Positions 1 to 5,769 of a DNA stretch of 6,973 nt are shown one piece after another. The notes under the pieces were generated by a model. That model did not search any database and was not told the origin of the DNA. It was given only the letters and a program-made list of their open reading frames with translations. The DNA comes from Clostridium sp. SCN 57-10 (GTDB lineage Bacteria > Bacillota > Clostridia > Oscillospirales > Butyricicoccaceae). Where the stretch lies: positions 1-6,973 of the forward strand of contig MEFT01000112.1 of NCBI GenBank assembly GCA_001725215.1, in the 5' to 3' direction. Position numbers and translations under genes: made by a program. Position 1 is the first letter of the stretch; the number at the start of each line of letters is the position of its first letter.

Positions 1-1905
1 TTGCTCAATCATCTCGTATACGCGTTCAGCCATGGCGTTTACACCTTCTACCGAGGAGATAATGACCTGGCTCTTTTCCGAGGTGGATTGCACATTGCCA
101 ATCGTCTCGTTTACTACATCCATTAACGCTTCTGTCCGTTTTTTAAATACGTTAACGATTTTATTCACCTGGGCAATCGCGCTCTCCACACGTTCGTCAT
201 TCAGCTGTGCGTCCACGACCGAAGTTTTTGAAGTATCGGATAAGCTGCGGATATGATCGGCAATCACGGCAAAGCCCTTTCCAGCCTGACCCGCACGAGC
301 TGCCTCAACCGATGCGTTGAGCGATAACAGGTTGATGGTGTCAGCGATACTCTGAACGCTCTGCGTCATCTTCTGATAGTCAGCCGTGGAGCTGTTTATG
401 ATTTCCATCACTCCAATGATGCTTTGATTCAGATCGCGCAATTCTCCCATCTGAGCATTGACGATTTCCATTTCGCGAGTGCCTTTTTCGCTCTCGACGC
501 CGATGCTAATCGCTTCTTTGATGACGTTTTCGATGTTCGCAGACAAGTCTTTGAATACGGTCATCAGCTCTTGGTTCATGCTCAACACCTGTCTGTTGAC
601 AGACGCAACCACTTCGCGTTCGTCTTTGACGGTATCCAAGGTATATTGGCGGCAGTTCTCGGGAAGATTGATGCCTCTCGCTATCGCGACTGCCATATCG
701 TTGCAGGTTTGAAATCCACAAGAGTTACAATTAAAGTTGCGCTGTGTTTGGGTGGTTTTTCTGAGCGTTAAGTAAGCGGTTTCGATTTCCTGCTTTGACG
801 GGTATGCTTTTTGCTTCATCGTTGTTTTATACACACGCATAAAATCGGCCGCGGTTAAGTGTTTATCAAAGTAAGAGAATTGAGCATCTTTCCCCAGCTT
901 CTTTTGTTTGTGACGCTTTTTTCGGCTTTCCGTTTCTTTTTCAAACATCATATTGCCGATTTGAAACGGCTTGAACTTTTCACCTATGGCAGGGCCGCTG
1001 TTGCAACCAAATTCACAGTTGAGCGCATCTAAAACCTGAGGAAGAACATTTTTCGGCGTTGCCAAATATTCTTCAAATTCCGCGTAAACCCGATTCACGC
1101 CCTCTGTGTTGATGACATTCAGGCTGGGATTGTGGGCAAGTAAATCCGCCTTTAACCCACCGGGCTTTGAATAAATGACACCGTCGACGCCTGTTTCGCT
1201 GTCAAAGATCTTCTTGCTGGTTGATTTGAGGGAACGGACATTGATTTTATGCGAATCCAAATAATCCTGCAAATGCTTCAGCGTTACGTTATAGCTGATC
1301 ACACCGGTTGCATCAAACTCGTCCTTTTTTGCGATACACGGCGACAACGCGGCAATTTTGCCGCTGACATTCTTATATTTTTTCAGATAAATGGCGGTGC
1401 AGAGCATCGGGCTATGGATGGGTGACAAATGTTCCACAAGCTCGGGGCGCTGCTTGATTGCGTAATTTACAATCGCGGCACAGGGCTGCGAAATCATTTT
1501 AGCGTCAGGATTTTTCTCCAACGCTCTGATATGCGCCCAGGTGCATATATCCGCGCCAAACGAAACGTCATAGATACCTTTTGCGCCTTTATCTCTTAGC
1601 CAAAGTAAAACCTGCTCATAGCACCCGTCAAAAGCATTTTGAATTGCAGGTGCTACAATAACGTGTATACTTTCGCCCTTCTCTAAATCATGAATAAATG
1701 CCGCGGTATCATCCTCATAGTATCGGGCATTATGCGAACACGCGTGAATACAGGAGCCGCACTTAATACATTTTGAATCATCAATGGTAATAACGATATC
1801 TTTCTTTTCATCAAACGAAGCAATATTTGCATCTTTTGCGGGACAAGATTTGATGCACGCATTACAGCCTACACATTTTGCAACATCGACATTTATAATG
1901 CTCAT
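1..1905 (-). CDS. [FeFe]-hydrogenase-like sensor fused to a methyl-accepting chemotaxis signalling domain (C-terminus beyond the window)
   Basis: The frame is open from ATG at 1905 to the window edge (635 codons, no stop). An AGGGAGA ribosome site lies just upstream. Domains in order: two [4Fe-4S] ferredoxin motifs (Cys 11/14/17/21 and 46/49/52/56); an [FeFe]-hydrogenase large-subunit domain, about 80-320, keeping all four H-cluster cysteines, C142 (SQPCAAI), C190 (SPCIAKK) and C297/C301 (NCEFGC); a lysine-rich linker; a Fes-type cluster motif C393-x2-C396-x4-C401-x16-C418; then a coiled MCP signalling domain from about 440, with the hairpin signature LNASVEAARAGQAGKGFAV near 529-547. No signal peptide or membrane helix is visible, so it should be cytoplasmic. 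In catalytic enzymes the residue before C142 is the proton-relay cysteine; here it is Pro141, as expected of putative sensory (group C-like) proteins. Inferred role: H2 or redox sensing passed to CheA/CheW. The gene looks more AT-rich than those to its right. Confidence 0.93.
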   Translation of the reverse strand, partial: MSIINVDVAKCVGCNACIKSCPAKDANIASFDEKKDIVITIDDSKCIKCGSCIHACSHNARYYEDDTAAFIHDLEKGESIHVIVAPAIQNAFDGCYEQVLLWLRDKGAKGIYDVSFGADICTWAHIRALEKNPDAKMISQPCAAIVNYAIKQRPELVEHLSPIHSPMLCTAIYLKKYKNVSGKIAALSPCIAKKDEFDATGVISYNVTLKHLQDYLDSHKINVRSLKSTSKKIFDSETGVDGVIYSKPGGLKADLLAHNPSLNVINTEGVNRVYAEFEEYLATPKNVLPQVLDALNCEFGCNSGPAIGEKFKPFQIGNMMFEKETESRKKRHKQKKLGKDAQFSYFDKHLTAADFMRVYKTTMKQKAYPSKQEIETAYLTLRKTTQTQRNFNCNSCGFQTCNDMAVAIARGINLPENCRQYTLDTVKDEREVVASVNRQVLSMNQELMTVFKDLSANIENVIKEAISIGVESEKGTREMEIVNAQMGELRDLNQSIIGVMEIINSSTADYQKMTQSVQSIADTINLLSLNASVEAARAGQAGKGFAVIADHIRSLSDTSKTSVVDAQLNDERVESAIAQVNKIVNVFKKRTEALMDVVNETIGNVQSTSEKSQVIISSVEGVNAMAERVYEMIEQ

Positions 1906-1964
1906 GGTTATCTCCCTGTATCTGTACAGTTTAGGTTTTTTTAATTAGCCTTTTACAATATGTT

Positions 1965-1993
1965 ACCATACTCTCGCCAAATAAAATAGTAAA
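1965..1993 (-). promoter_or_regulatory. Candidate sigma-A promoter of the hydrogenase-chemotaxis gene
   Basis: On the minus strand TTTACT (1988-1993) and TATGGT (1965-1970) are 17 bases apart, each matching four of six consensus positions. A/T tracts lie upstream and could act as an UP element. Transcription would begin near 1958 and leave a leader of about 50 bases before ATG at 1905. An alternative -10, TATTGT, lies at 1955-1960 but has a poorer -35. Confidence 0.35.
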
Positions 1994-2016
1994 TTTTTCT
2001 CTTTGATAAAAATTTT

Positions 2017-2070
2017 TTGCCGAAAAGTTGAGAACGGCAAGCAATGGGAATTGCTGAGTTGGACTTTTCG
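2017..2070. repeat. Cluster of overlapping, partly exclusive inverted repeats
   Basis: Three perfect dyads share this stretch. TTGCCG (2017-2022) pairs with CGGCAA (2035-2040). AGCAAT (2040-2045) pairs with ATTGCT (2050-2055) around a GGGA loop. CGAAAAGT (2021-2028) pairs with ACTTTTCG (2063-2070), enclosing the second dyad. The first and third compete for 2021-2022 and are topologically exclusive. The cluster lies upstream of the candidate hydrogenase-gene promoter and well upstream of the one for the oxoamine synthase, so it may be an operator cluster or part of an unrecognised transcript. Confidence 0.55.
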
Positions 2071-2166
2071 TACATAAGGTTATACACATAGAAGCATTTC
2101 GTCATTTCTGCCGGAGAGAGCATTCCCCAAATTCGCTGCCCACAATGGGGATCATATCACCGCCGC

Positions 2167-2214
2167 AAAGCCCCCCCGGTTTTGCTTATAAAGGTTCGGC
2201 GTAATTGGGGCTTT
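2167..2214. repeat. Eight-base inverted repeat touching the oxoamine synthase promoter
   Basis: AAAGCCCC (2167-2174) and GGGGCTTT (2207-2214) are perfect inverted copies with a 32-base spacer. The left arm runs into a seven-C tract (2171-2177). The right arm overlaps the proposed -35 element at 2212-2217, so a bound protein could occlude it. No U-tract follows on either strand, which argues against a terminator. Confidence 0.5.
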
Positions 2215-2240
2215 AAAAGTTTCAAGTGCGGTGGTATACT
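2212..2240 (+). promoter_or_regulatory. Candidate extended -10 promoter of the oxoamine synthase-reductase operon
   Basis: TTTAAA (2212-2217) is followed after 17 bases by TATACT (2235-2240), which is preceded by the extended -10 triplet TGG (2232-2234). The -10 matches five of six consensus bases and the -35 four of six. Transcription would start near 2247, giving a leader of about 150 bases. Confidence 0.55.
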
Positions 2241-2246
2241 AATCTT

Positions 2247-2399
2247 AACCAAAACGCGCATTCGCCGCGCGGCCGCTCGTGCTTCGGGCATTCTTTGACG
2301 TTTGCGTGCAGTTTGGCAACCCCCTTTTTCGGAAGCTGCTTCTGGAAAAGGAAATTTACAGCCCTGCCATGCGGGGTTGGAATGATGGAGAAGAAGTGT
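2247..2399 (+). promoter_or_regulatory. Long structured 5' leader of the oxoamine synthase gene
   Basis: The predicted leader is GC-rich and can fold. CGCGC (2255-2259) pairs with GCGCG (2267-2271). CAACCCC (2317-2323) pairs with GGGGTTG (2373-2379). Inside that stem CTTTT (2324-2328) faces AAAAG (2346-2350) and GAAG (2332-2335) faces CTTC (2339-2342). The long-range stem ends a few bases before the in-frame ATG codons at 2382 and 2385 and about 20 bases before the preferred start at 2400, so folding could influence initiation. No known riboswitch consensus was recognised. Confidence 0.4.
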
Positions 2400-3587
2400 A
2401 TGGATATTTTTGAGAAGTGTACAAGCTATACTCGTGTAAACGAAGTGAGAGAAAGGGGCATATATCCTTACTTCCATGCCCTTGAGTCACGACAGGACAT
2501 TGTCGTCACGATGGAGGGCAAGCGCCGCATCATGCTTGGCTCGAACAACTACTTAGGGCTGACCGTAGATCCCCAGGTCATTGAGGCCGGCATGAAGGCG
2601 ATTGAAAAGTACGGCTCCGGCTGCTCCGGCTCCCGCTTTTTAAACGGCACTCTTAATATGCATCTTGAGCTTGAGCACGAGCTTGCGGATTTTTTAAGAA
2701 AACCGGCGACGATGGTCTTTTCCACCGGCTTTCAAGCCAACTTAGGCATTATCAGCGCTCTTGTCGGTATGGGTGACTACGTGATCTGCGACAAAGAAAA
2801 CCACGCAAGCATCTATGATGCCTGCCGTTTAAGCCTTGGCAAGATGGTGCGCTATCGCCACAGCGACATGGATGATCTCCGTCGCAAACTGGCAGAAATC
2901 CCCGAAAAAGCAGGGAAGCTCATTGTGACCGACGGCGTATTCAGCATGGGCGGCGACATTGCGCTGCTGCCTGAAATCTGCGCGCTCGCACGGGAATATG
3001 GCGCGCGCGTTATGGTTGATGATGCACACGGGCTAGGCGTGCTGGGCGAAGGCGGCCGCGGAACGGCCAGCTATTTCGGCCTTGAGGACCAGGTCGACAT
3101 TTACATGGGTACATTTTCGAAATCGCTTGCCAGTCTGGGCGGATACATGGCGGCCGACGAAGCTGTTGTCGACTATGTCAAACATACCTCGCGCCCCTTT
3201 ATTTTCTCGGCTTCGATCCCGCCGGCCAACTGCGCTTGCGCAATGGCTGCGCTGCGTGTGCTGAGAAGTCGGCCGGAGCTTGTGACGCGGCTTGCCGATA
3301 ACGGCCGGCATATGCGGCAGGGCCTCAAGGCAAGGGGTGTCAAGATCCGCATGTCAGAGACGCCGATTATCCCGCTCTTTACGACCGATGCGGAAACAAC
3401 GCTTGTCGTGAGCAATGAGCTCTTCGGGGAAGGTGTCTATGTCAACCCGGTGTTGCCGCCGGCAACACCGCCGCAGGACTGCCTGCTGCGCACTAGCCTG
3501 ATGGCCAGCCATACCGTTGAGGTGATGGACGAGGCGATCGATACCATCGCCCGTGTGTTTGAAAAATATGGACTCACTGAATCATAA
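2400..3587 (+). CDS. PLP-dependent alpha-oxoamine synthase, serine palmitoyltransferase-like
   Basis: This 395-residue fold-type I enzyme condenses an amino acid with an acyl thioester and releases CO2. Visible family signatures are GSNNYLGL (47-54), GSGCSGSRFLNGTL (72-85), PLP-stacking H135 (NHAS), D207 and H210 in VDDAHG, and the Schiff-base lysine K241 in GTFSKSLASLGG. From memory the segments YPYF, SRFLNGTL and FSKSLASLGG resemble Bacteroides serine palmitoyltransferase more than Kbl or BioF, so serine plus acyl-CoA or acyl-ACP to a 3-keto sphingoid base is the favoured reaction; the substrate is not proved. ATG at 2400 is preferred: GGAG sits nine bases upstream and MDIFEKC is a natural family N-terminus. 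In-frame ATGs at 2382 and 2385 are alternatives, and the frame extends to 2226 without family-like sequence. It overlaps the next gene, suggesting an operon. Confidence 0.93.
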   Translation: MDIFEKCTSYTRVNEVRERGIYPYFHALESRQDIVVTMEGKRRIMLGSNNYLGLTVDPQVIEAGMKAIEKYGSGCSGSRFLNGTLNMHLELEHELADFLRKPATMVFSTGFQANLGIISALVGMGDYVICDKENHASIYDACRLSLGKMVRYRHSDMDDLRRKLAEIPEKAGKLIVTDGVFSMGGDIALLPEICALAREYGARVMVDDAHGLGVLGEGGRGTASYFGLEDQVDIYMGTFSKSLASLGGYMAADEAVVDYVKHTSRPFIFSASIPPANCACAMAALRVLRSRPELVTRLADNGRHMRQGLKARGVKIRMSETPIIPLFTTDAETTLVVSNELFGEGVYVNPVLPPATPPQDCLLRTSLMASHTVEVMDEAIDTIARVFEKYGLTES

Positions 3588-4365
3588 GGTCGCCGTCGTT
3601 ACCGGCGGCAGCGGCGGTATCGGGGGTGCCACGGCTGAGCTTTTCGCCGGGCGTGGCTTGCGTGTTTTTGAGCTGAGCCGCTCGGGCAAGGGCGGTGCGC
3701 ATATAACACATATCGATTGTGACGTAAGCGACGAGCAGTCGGTCGTGAGGGCGATTGCGATGGTCATGGAGGCAGCCGGACGCATTGATATTCTGGTCAG
3801 TAACGCTGGCATGGGTATCTCGGGAGCCGTCGAGGAGACGGAGGCGGTCGATGCGGCGCGCATTTTCGGAGTCAATTTTTTCGGCAGCTTTTATATGGCC
3901 AAACACGTGATGCCATACCTGCGAGAAAGCCGTGGCAGTCTGGTATTTGTCAGTTCGGTTGCTGCCGTCATCGCCATACCGTTTCAGGCCTTTTATTCAG
4001 CCTCCAAGGCGGCGATCAACCTGCTCAGTATGGGACTGAGGCAGGAGGTTGCGCCGTATGGCGTGCGCGTCTGCGCCGTTATGCCGGGGGATGTCAAGAC
4101 CGGTTTTACTGCGGCGCGGGATAAAAACGAGCAAGGCGGCGCGATCTATGGCGCACGCATCCGCAGGGCGGTGGCCAGCATGGAGAAGGACGAGCAAAAC
4201 GGCATGCCGCCGAGCAAGGTTGCCGAATGCATCGTCAAGGCAGCGTTGAAAGCGAATCCCCGTCCGCTCTATGTGGTGGGGGAAAAATATCGTCTGTTCA
4301 ACGTTGCCGCGAAGTTTTTACCTCAAAGGTTGGTCAACTTTATTGTGGGGAAGATGTACGGTTAA
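3568..4365 (+). CDS. Classical short-chain dehydrogenase/reductase, candidate 3-keto sphingoid base reductase
   Basis: A 265-residue NAD(P)-dependent oxidoreductase with every classical SDR hallmark: nucleotide-binding TGGSGGIG (12-19), NAG (79-81), catalytic Asn103, Ser130, Tyr143 and Lys147 (YSASK), and a post-catalytic PGDVKTGF segment. The C-terminal stretch (LYVVGEKYRLF, then a basic amphipathic tail) may contact membranes. ATG at 3568 is chosen because MDSLNHKVAVVTGG starts like the family; GTG at 3553 in the same frame is less likely. The start lies 20 bases inside the upstream gene and has no clear ribosome site, which suggests translational coupling. Given that partner, the likely job is reduction of the 3-keto product of the oxoamine synthase, as KDSR does in sphingolipid synthesis. 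Substrate and cofactor preference are inference; family membership is firm. Confidence 0.93.
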   Translation: MDSLNHKVAVVTGGSGGIGGATAELFAGRGLRVFELSRSGKGGAHITHIDCDVSDEQSVVRAIAMVMEAAGRIDILVSNAGMGISGAVEETEAVDAARIFGVNFFGSFYMAKHVMPYLRESRGSLVFVSSVAAVIAIPFQAFYSASKAAINLLSMGLRQEVAPYGVRVCAVMPGDVKTGFTAARDKNEQGGAIYGARIRRAVASMEKDEQNGMPPSKVAECIVKAALKANPRPLYVVGEKYRLFNVAAKFLPQRLVNFIVGKMYG

Positions 4366-4430
4366 GAGATCTGCACTGCTACATCAAAGCCGCACATATA
4401 TATGACCTTTTGTCGTTTCACGGTCTGCAC

Positions 4431-4456
4431 GCCGCGCAGCAAATTTGATACGCGGC
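4431..4456. repeat. Six-base inverted repeat downstream of the reductase gene
   Basis: GCCGCG (4431-4436) pairs with CGCGGC (4451-4456) across a 14-base loop. It directly abuts the terminator palindrome and may help shape the 3' end of the reductase transcript. No U-tract follows on the plus strand. Confidence 0.4.
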
Positions 4457-4486
4457 AAAAAGCCCCGAACGCATGCGTTCGGGGCT
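4457..4486 (-). terminator. Strong intrinsic terminator reading on the minus strand, possibly weaker on the plus
   Basis: Positions 4461-4486 form a perfect 26-base palindrome: AGCCCCGAACGCA followed by its exact complement. Read on the minus strand the GC-rich stem is followed by a TTTTT run (complement of 4457-4461). On the plus strand only TCGTATGT follows, so it would be a weak terminator for the reductase operon. The minus-strand transcript it fits is that of spoIIID, reading across ybaK. Confidence 0.75.
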
Positions 4487-4569
4487 TCGTATGTATGGCG
4501 TATACTTCGGTTGCACCTATCTACAAATCGGATAAATGAAATCGCGGACAAGGCAGGGAGGATATCAAT

Positions 4570-5058
4570 ATGGAGAAAACCAACGCGATGCGGCTACTTG
4601 ACCGAGCGCACGTTTCCTATATACCGCGCATGTGCGATTGCGCGGACGGTGCGATCGATGGTGTCAGCGTGGCGCGAAAGCTTGGAATCGCGCCGGAAAC
4701 GGGTTTTAAGACGCTGGTGACACGCGGAGCAGATGGCGGTATTTATGTTTTCGTGGTGCCGTCCCCATCGGAGCTTGATCTCAAAAAAGCCGCGGCGGCG
4801 GTCGACGTCAAATCGGTCGCAATGGTGCGGCAGAACGAGCTTGTGCCGCTGACTGGTTATGTGCACGGCGGCTGTTCACCCATCAGAATGAAAAAGCGAT
4901 TTCCCACGATCATTGATTCAACTGCGCAGCAGCACGAATGCATCACGGTAAGCGCCGGCAAAATCGGCGCGCTTGTCACGCTCGCCCCTGCGGCGCTCAT
5001 AGAGGTATGCGGCGCGGCGTTTGCGGATATACTGACCAAAACGGAAGCAAACGCGTAG
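4570..5058 (+). CDS. ybaK: YbaK/EbsC-family Cys-tRNA(Pro) deacylase
   Basis: A 162-residue cytoplasmic protein that by family hydrolyses Cys-tRNA(Pro) (and in some members other mischarged tRNAs), correcting prolyl-tRNA synthetase errors in trans. The single YbaK domain fills the protein at the usual length. The conserved lysine is K47 in FKTLV, and the core motif TGYVHGGCSPI lies at 95-105 with KKRFPTIID at 108-116. GGGAGG lies eight bases before the ATG. It has no operon partner: a terminator lies upstream and spoIIID converges from the other side, with stops five bases apart and no terminator between them. A possible -10 (TATACT, 4501-4506) lacks a good -35, so its promoter is uncertain. 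Confidence 0.94.
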   Translation: MEKTNAMRLLDRAHVSYIPRMCDCADGAIDGVSVARKLGIAPETGFKTLVTRGADGGIYVFVVPSPSELDLKKAAAAVDVKSVAMVRQNELVPLTGYVHGGCSPIRMKKRFPTIIDSTAQQHECITVSAGKIGALVTLAPAALIEVCGAAFADILTKTEANA

Positions 5059-5063
5059 CAAAG

Positions 5064-5315
5064 CTATTTCAGCTGCTCGTATTTGCGCTTGGTCGCTGCG
5101 CCGCCGCGCAGGTGGCGCTCGCTTTTATTCAGCGCGAGTACGGGTTGCACCTGCTCATACAATCCCCGATCAATATGGAACAAGCGCTCGGTCACATCTT
5201 TATGTACGGTTGATTTGCTTATGCCGAAACGGCGCGACGCCTCGCGCACGGTCGCCCGGTGCTCGATGATATACAAAGCAAGCTCGGTGGCTCGCTCGTC
5301 GGTTGGCATTCTCAT
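5064..5315 (-). CDS. spoIIID: Sporulation transcriptional regulator SpoIIID
   Basis: An 83-residue DNA-binding protein matching SpoIIID, the mother-cell regulator that in Bacillus acts downstream of sigma-E and adjusts sigma-E and sigma-K dependent genes. The helix-turn-helix lies at about 23-42 and contains the near-invariant SKSTVHKD (33-40). The basic C-terminal signature RHLRGGAATKRKY (67-79) is also typical. B. subtilis SpoIIID is about ten residues longer, mostly at the C-terminus. ATG at 5315 is chosen because AGGGGG lies seven bases upstream; ATG at 5309 is possible, and an in-frame ATG at 5387 would precede the predicted promoter. It is the clearest sign of an endospore former here. 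Neighbours are not sporulation genes, and I see no mbl or spoIIQ, which flank it in some Firmicutes. Confidence 0.95.
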   Translation of the reverse strand: MRMPTDERATELALYIIEHRATVREASRRFGISKSTVHKDVTERLFHIDRGLYEQVQPVLALNKSERHLRGGAATKRKYEQLK

Positions 5316-5344
5316 ACGATTTCCCCCTCGTATCTTCTTTGCAG

Positions 5345-5374
5345 ATACATATGCGGGTGAACGGAAAAACATGA
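5345..5374 (-). promoter_or_regulatory. Candidate sigma-E-type promoter of spoIIID
   Basis: On the minus strand TCATGTT (5368-5374) matches six of seven positions of the sigma-E -35 pattern KMATAWW as I recall it. After 13 bases comes GCATATGTAT (5345-5354), matching the CATA core and the following pyrimidine of the -10. Transcription would begin near 5338, about 23 bases before the start codon. This fits known sigma-E control of spoIIID in Bacillus, but the -10 is imperfect. Confidence 0.4.
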
Positions 5375-5391
5375 GCAAGCGGGACAAATCG

Positions 5392-5397
5392 TATAAT
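5392..5397 (+). promoter_or_regulatory. Candidate -10 element of the GlsB-type gene
   Basis: A perfect TATAAT lies 39 bases before the start codon, placing transcription start near 5404. No good -35 is found at 16-18 bases upstream; that window overlaps the proposed -35 of the divergent spoIIID promoter. An activator or an alternative sigma factor may be needed. Confidence 0.35.
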
Positions 5398-5436
5398 GTT
5401 CACGCATGACGAAAGACTATCGGCGGAGGTGAATGG

Positions 5437-5691
5437 ATGGGCATCGTGGGTTGGATCATCATCGGCGCGGCCGCCGGGTGGATTGCAAGCCTTGTAACGG
5501 GCAATGACAAACGCATGGGTACGGGGAAAAATATCTTGGCAGGCGTCATTGGTGGCGTGATCGGCGGCTTTTTCATGAACCTGATCGGAGGATACGGCAT
5601 CACAGGCTTTAACTTTTGGAGCCTGCTTGTTGCCACGCTTGGCGCGATCATCCTTCTATCTGTCGTCAACGCGATAAGACGCCGAGATTAA
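5437..5691 (+). CDS. GlsB/YeaQ/YmgE-family small membrane protein
   Basis: An 84-residue, very hydrophobic, glycine-rich protein with three predicted membrane helices (about 3-20, 33-51 and 61-79) and a short basic C-terminal tail RRRD. The GWIxxGAAAGWIAS opening, the basic loop with GTGKNILAG, and the GGVIGGF glycine pattern are typical of the transglycosylase-associated/GlsB/YeaQ family, often induced by general stress. The molecular function is not established. GGAGG lies seven bases upstream of the ATG. It is a single gene diverging from spoIIID, with a minus-strand gene converging 78 bases beyond its stop. No clear terminator is visible in that gap. Confidence 0.9.
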   Translation: MGIVGWIIIGAAAGWIASLVTGNDKRMGTGKNILAGVIGGVIGGFFMNLIGGYGITGFNFWSLLVATLGAIILLSVVNAIRRRD

Positions 5692-5769
5692 CCCGGCTTT
5701 GTATTTGCGCGGAGGTCAACAGATTTTGCATAGAAACGGGAGGCTCGGCGTGATGCCACGGGGCAACCG

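Larger units (their letters stand above)
1906..2399. other. Divergent intergenic region rich in inverted repeats
   Basis: This 494-base stretch separates the minus-strand hydrogenase-chemotaxis gene from the plus-strand oxoamine synthase gene. I see no convincing coding sequence; the open frames crossing it lack family resemblance or a ribosome site. It holds a candidate promoter for each neighbour, a cluster of overlapping inverted repeats at 2017-2070, a six-base dyad (TCCCCA 2124-2129 with TGGGGA 2146-2151), an eight-base dyad at 2167-2214 and a structured GC-rich leader at 2247-2399. It passes from very AT-rich near 1930-2020 to GC-rich after 2250. No riboswitch class was recognised. Confidence 0.8.

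Noticed and set aside
424..771. Plus-strand frames inside the hydrogenase-chemotaxis gene
   Set aside because: They are antisense to a continuous, motif-rich coding sequence and have no family resemblance.
2080..2088. TTATACACA, a DnaA-box-like sequence
   Set aside because: A single match to TTATNCACA is expected often by chance, and no box cluster, dnaA/dnaN gene or unwinding element is present.
2269..2276. GCGGCCGC palindrome (NotI site)
   Set aside because: It lies in a naturally GC-rich leader next to other CG-rich dyads; nothing around it suggests cloning vector sequence.
2226..2399. N-terminal extension of the oxoamine synthase frame to 2226
   Set aside because: The extra 58 residues do not look like the family, there is no ribosome site at 2226, and that start lies inside the proposed promoter. 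The start at 2400 has GGAG at good spacing and a family-like N-terminus.
4511..4538. TTGCAC with TAAATG as a ybaK promoter
   Set aside because: The -10 matches only three of six consensus bases at 16-base spacing, so I did not list it as a promoter.
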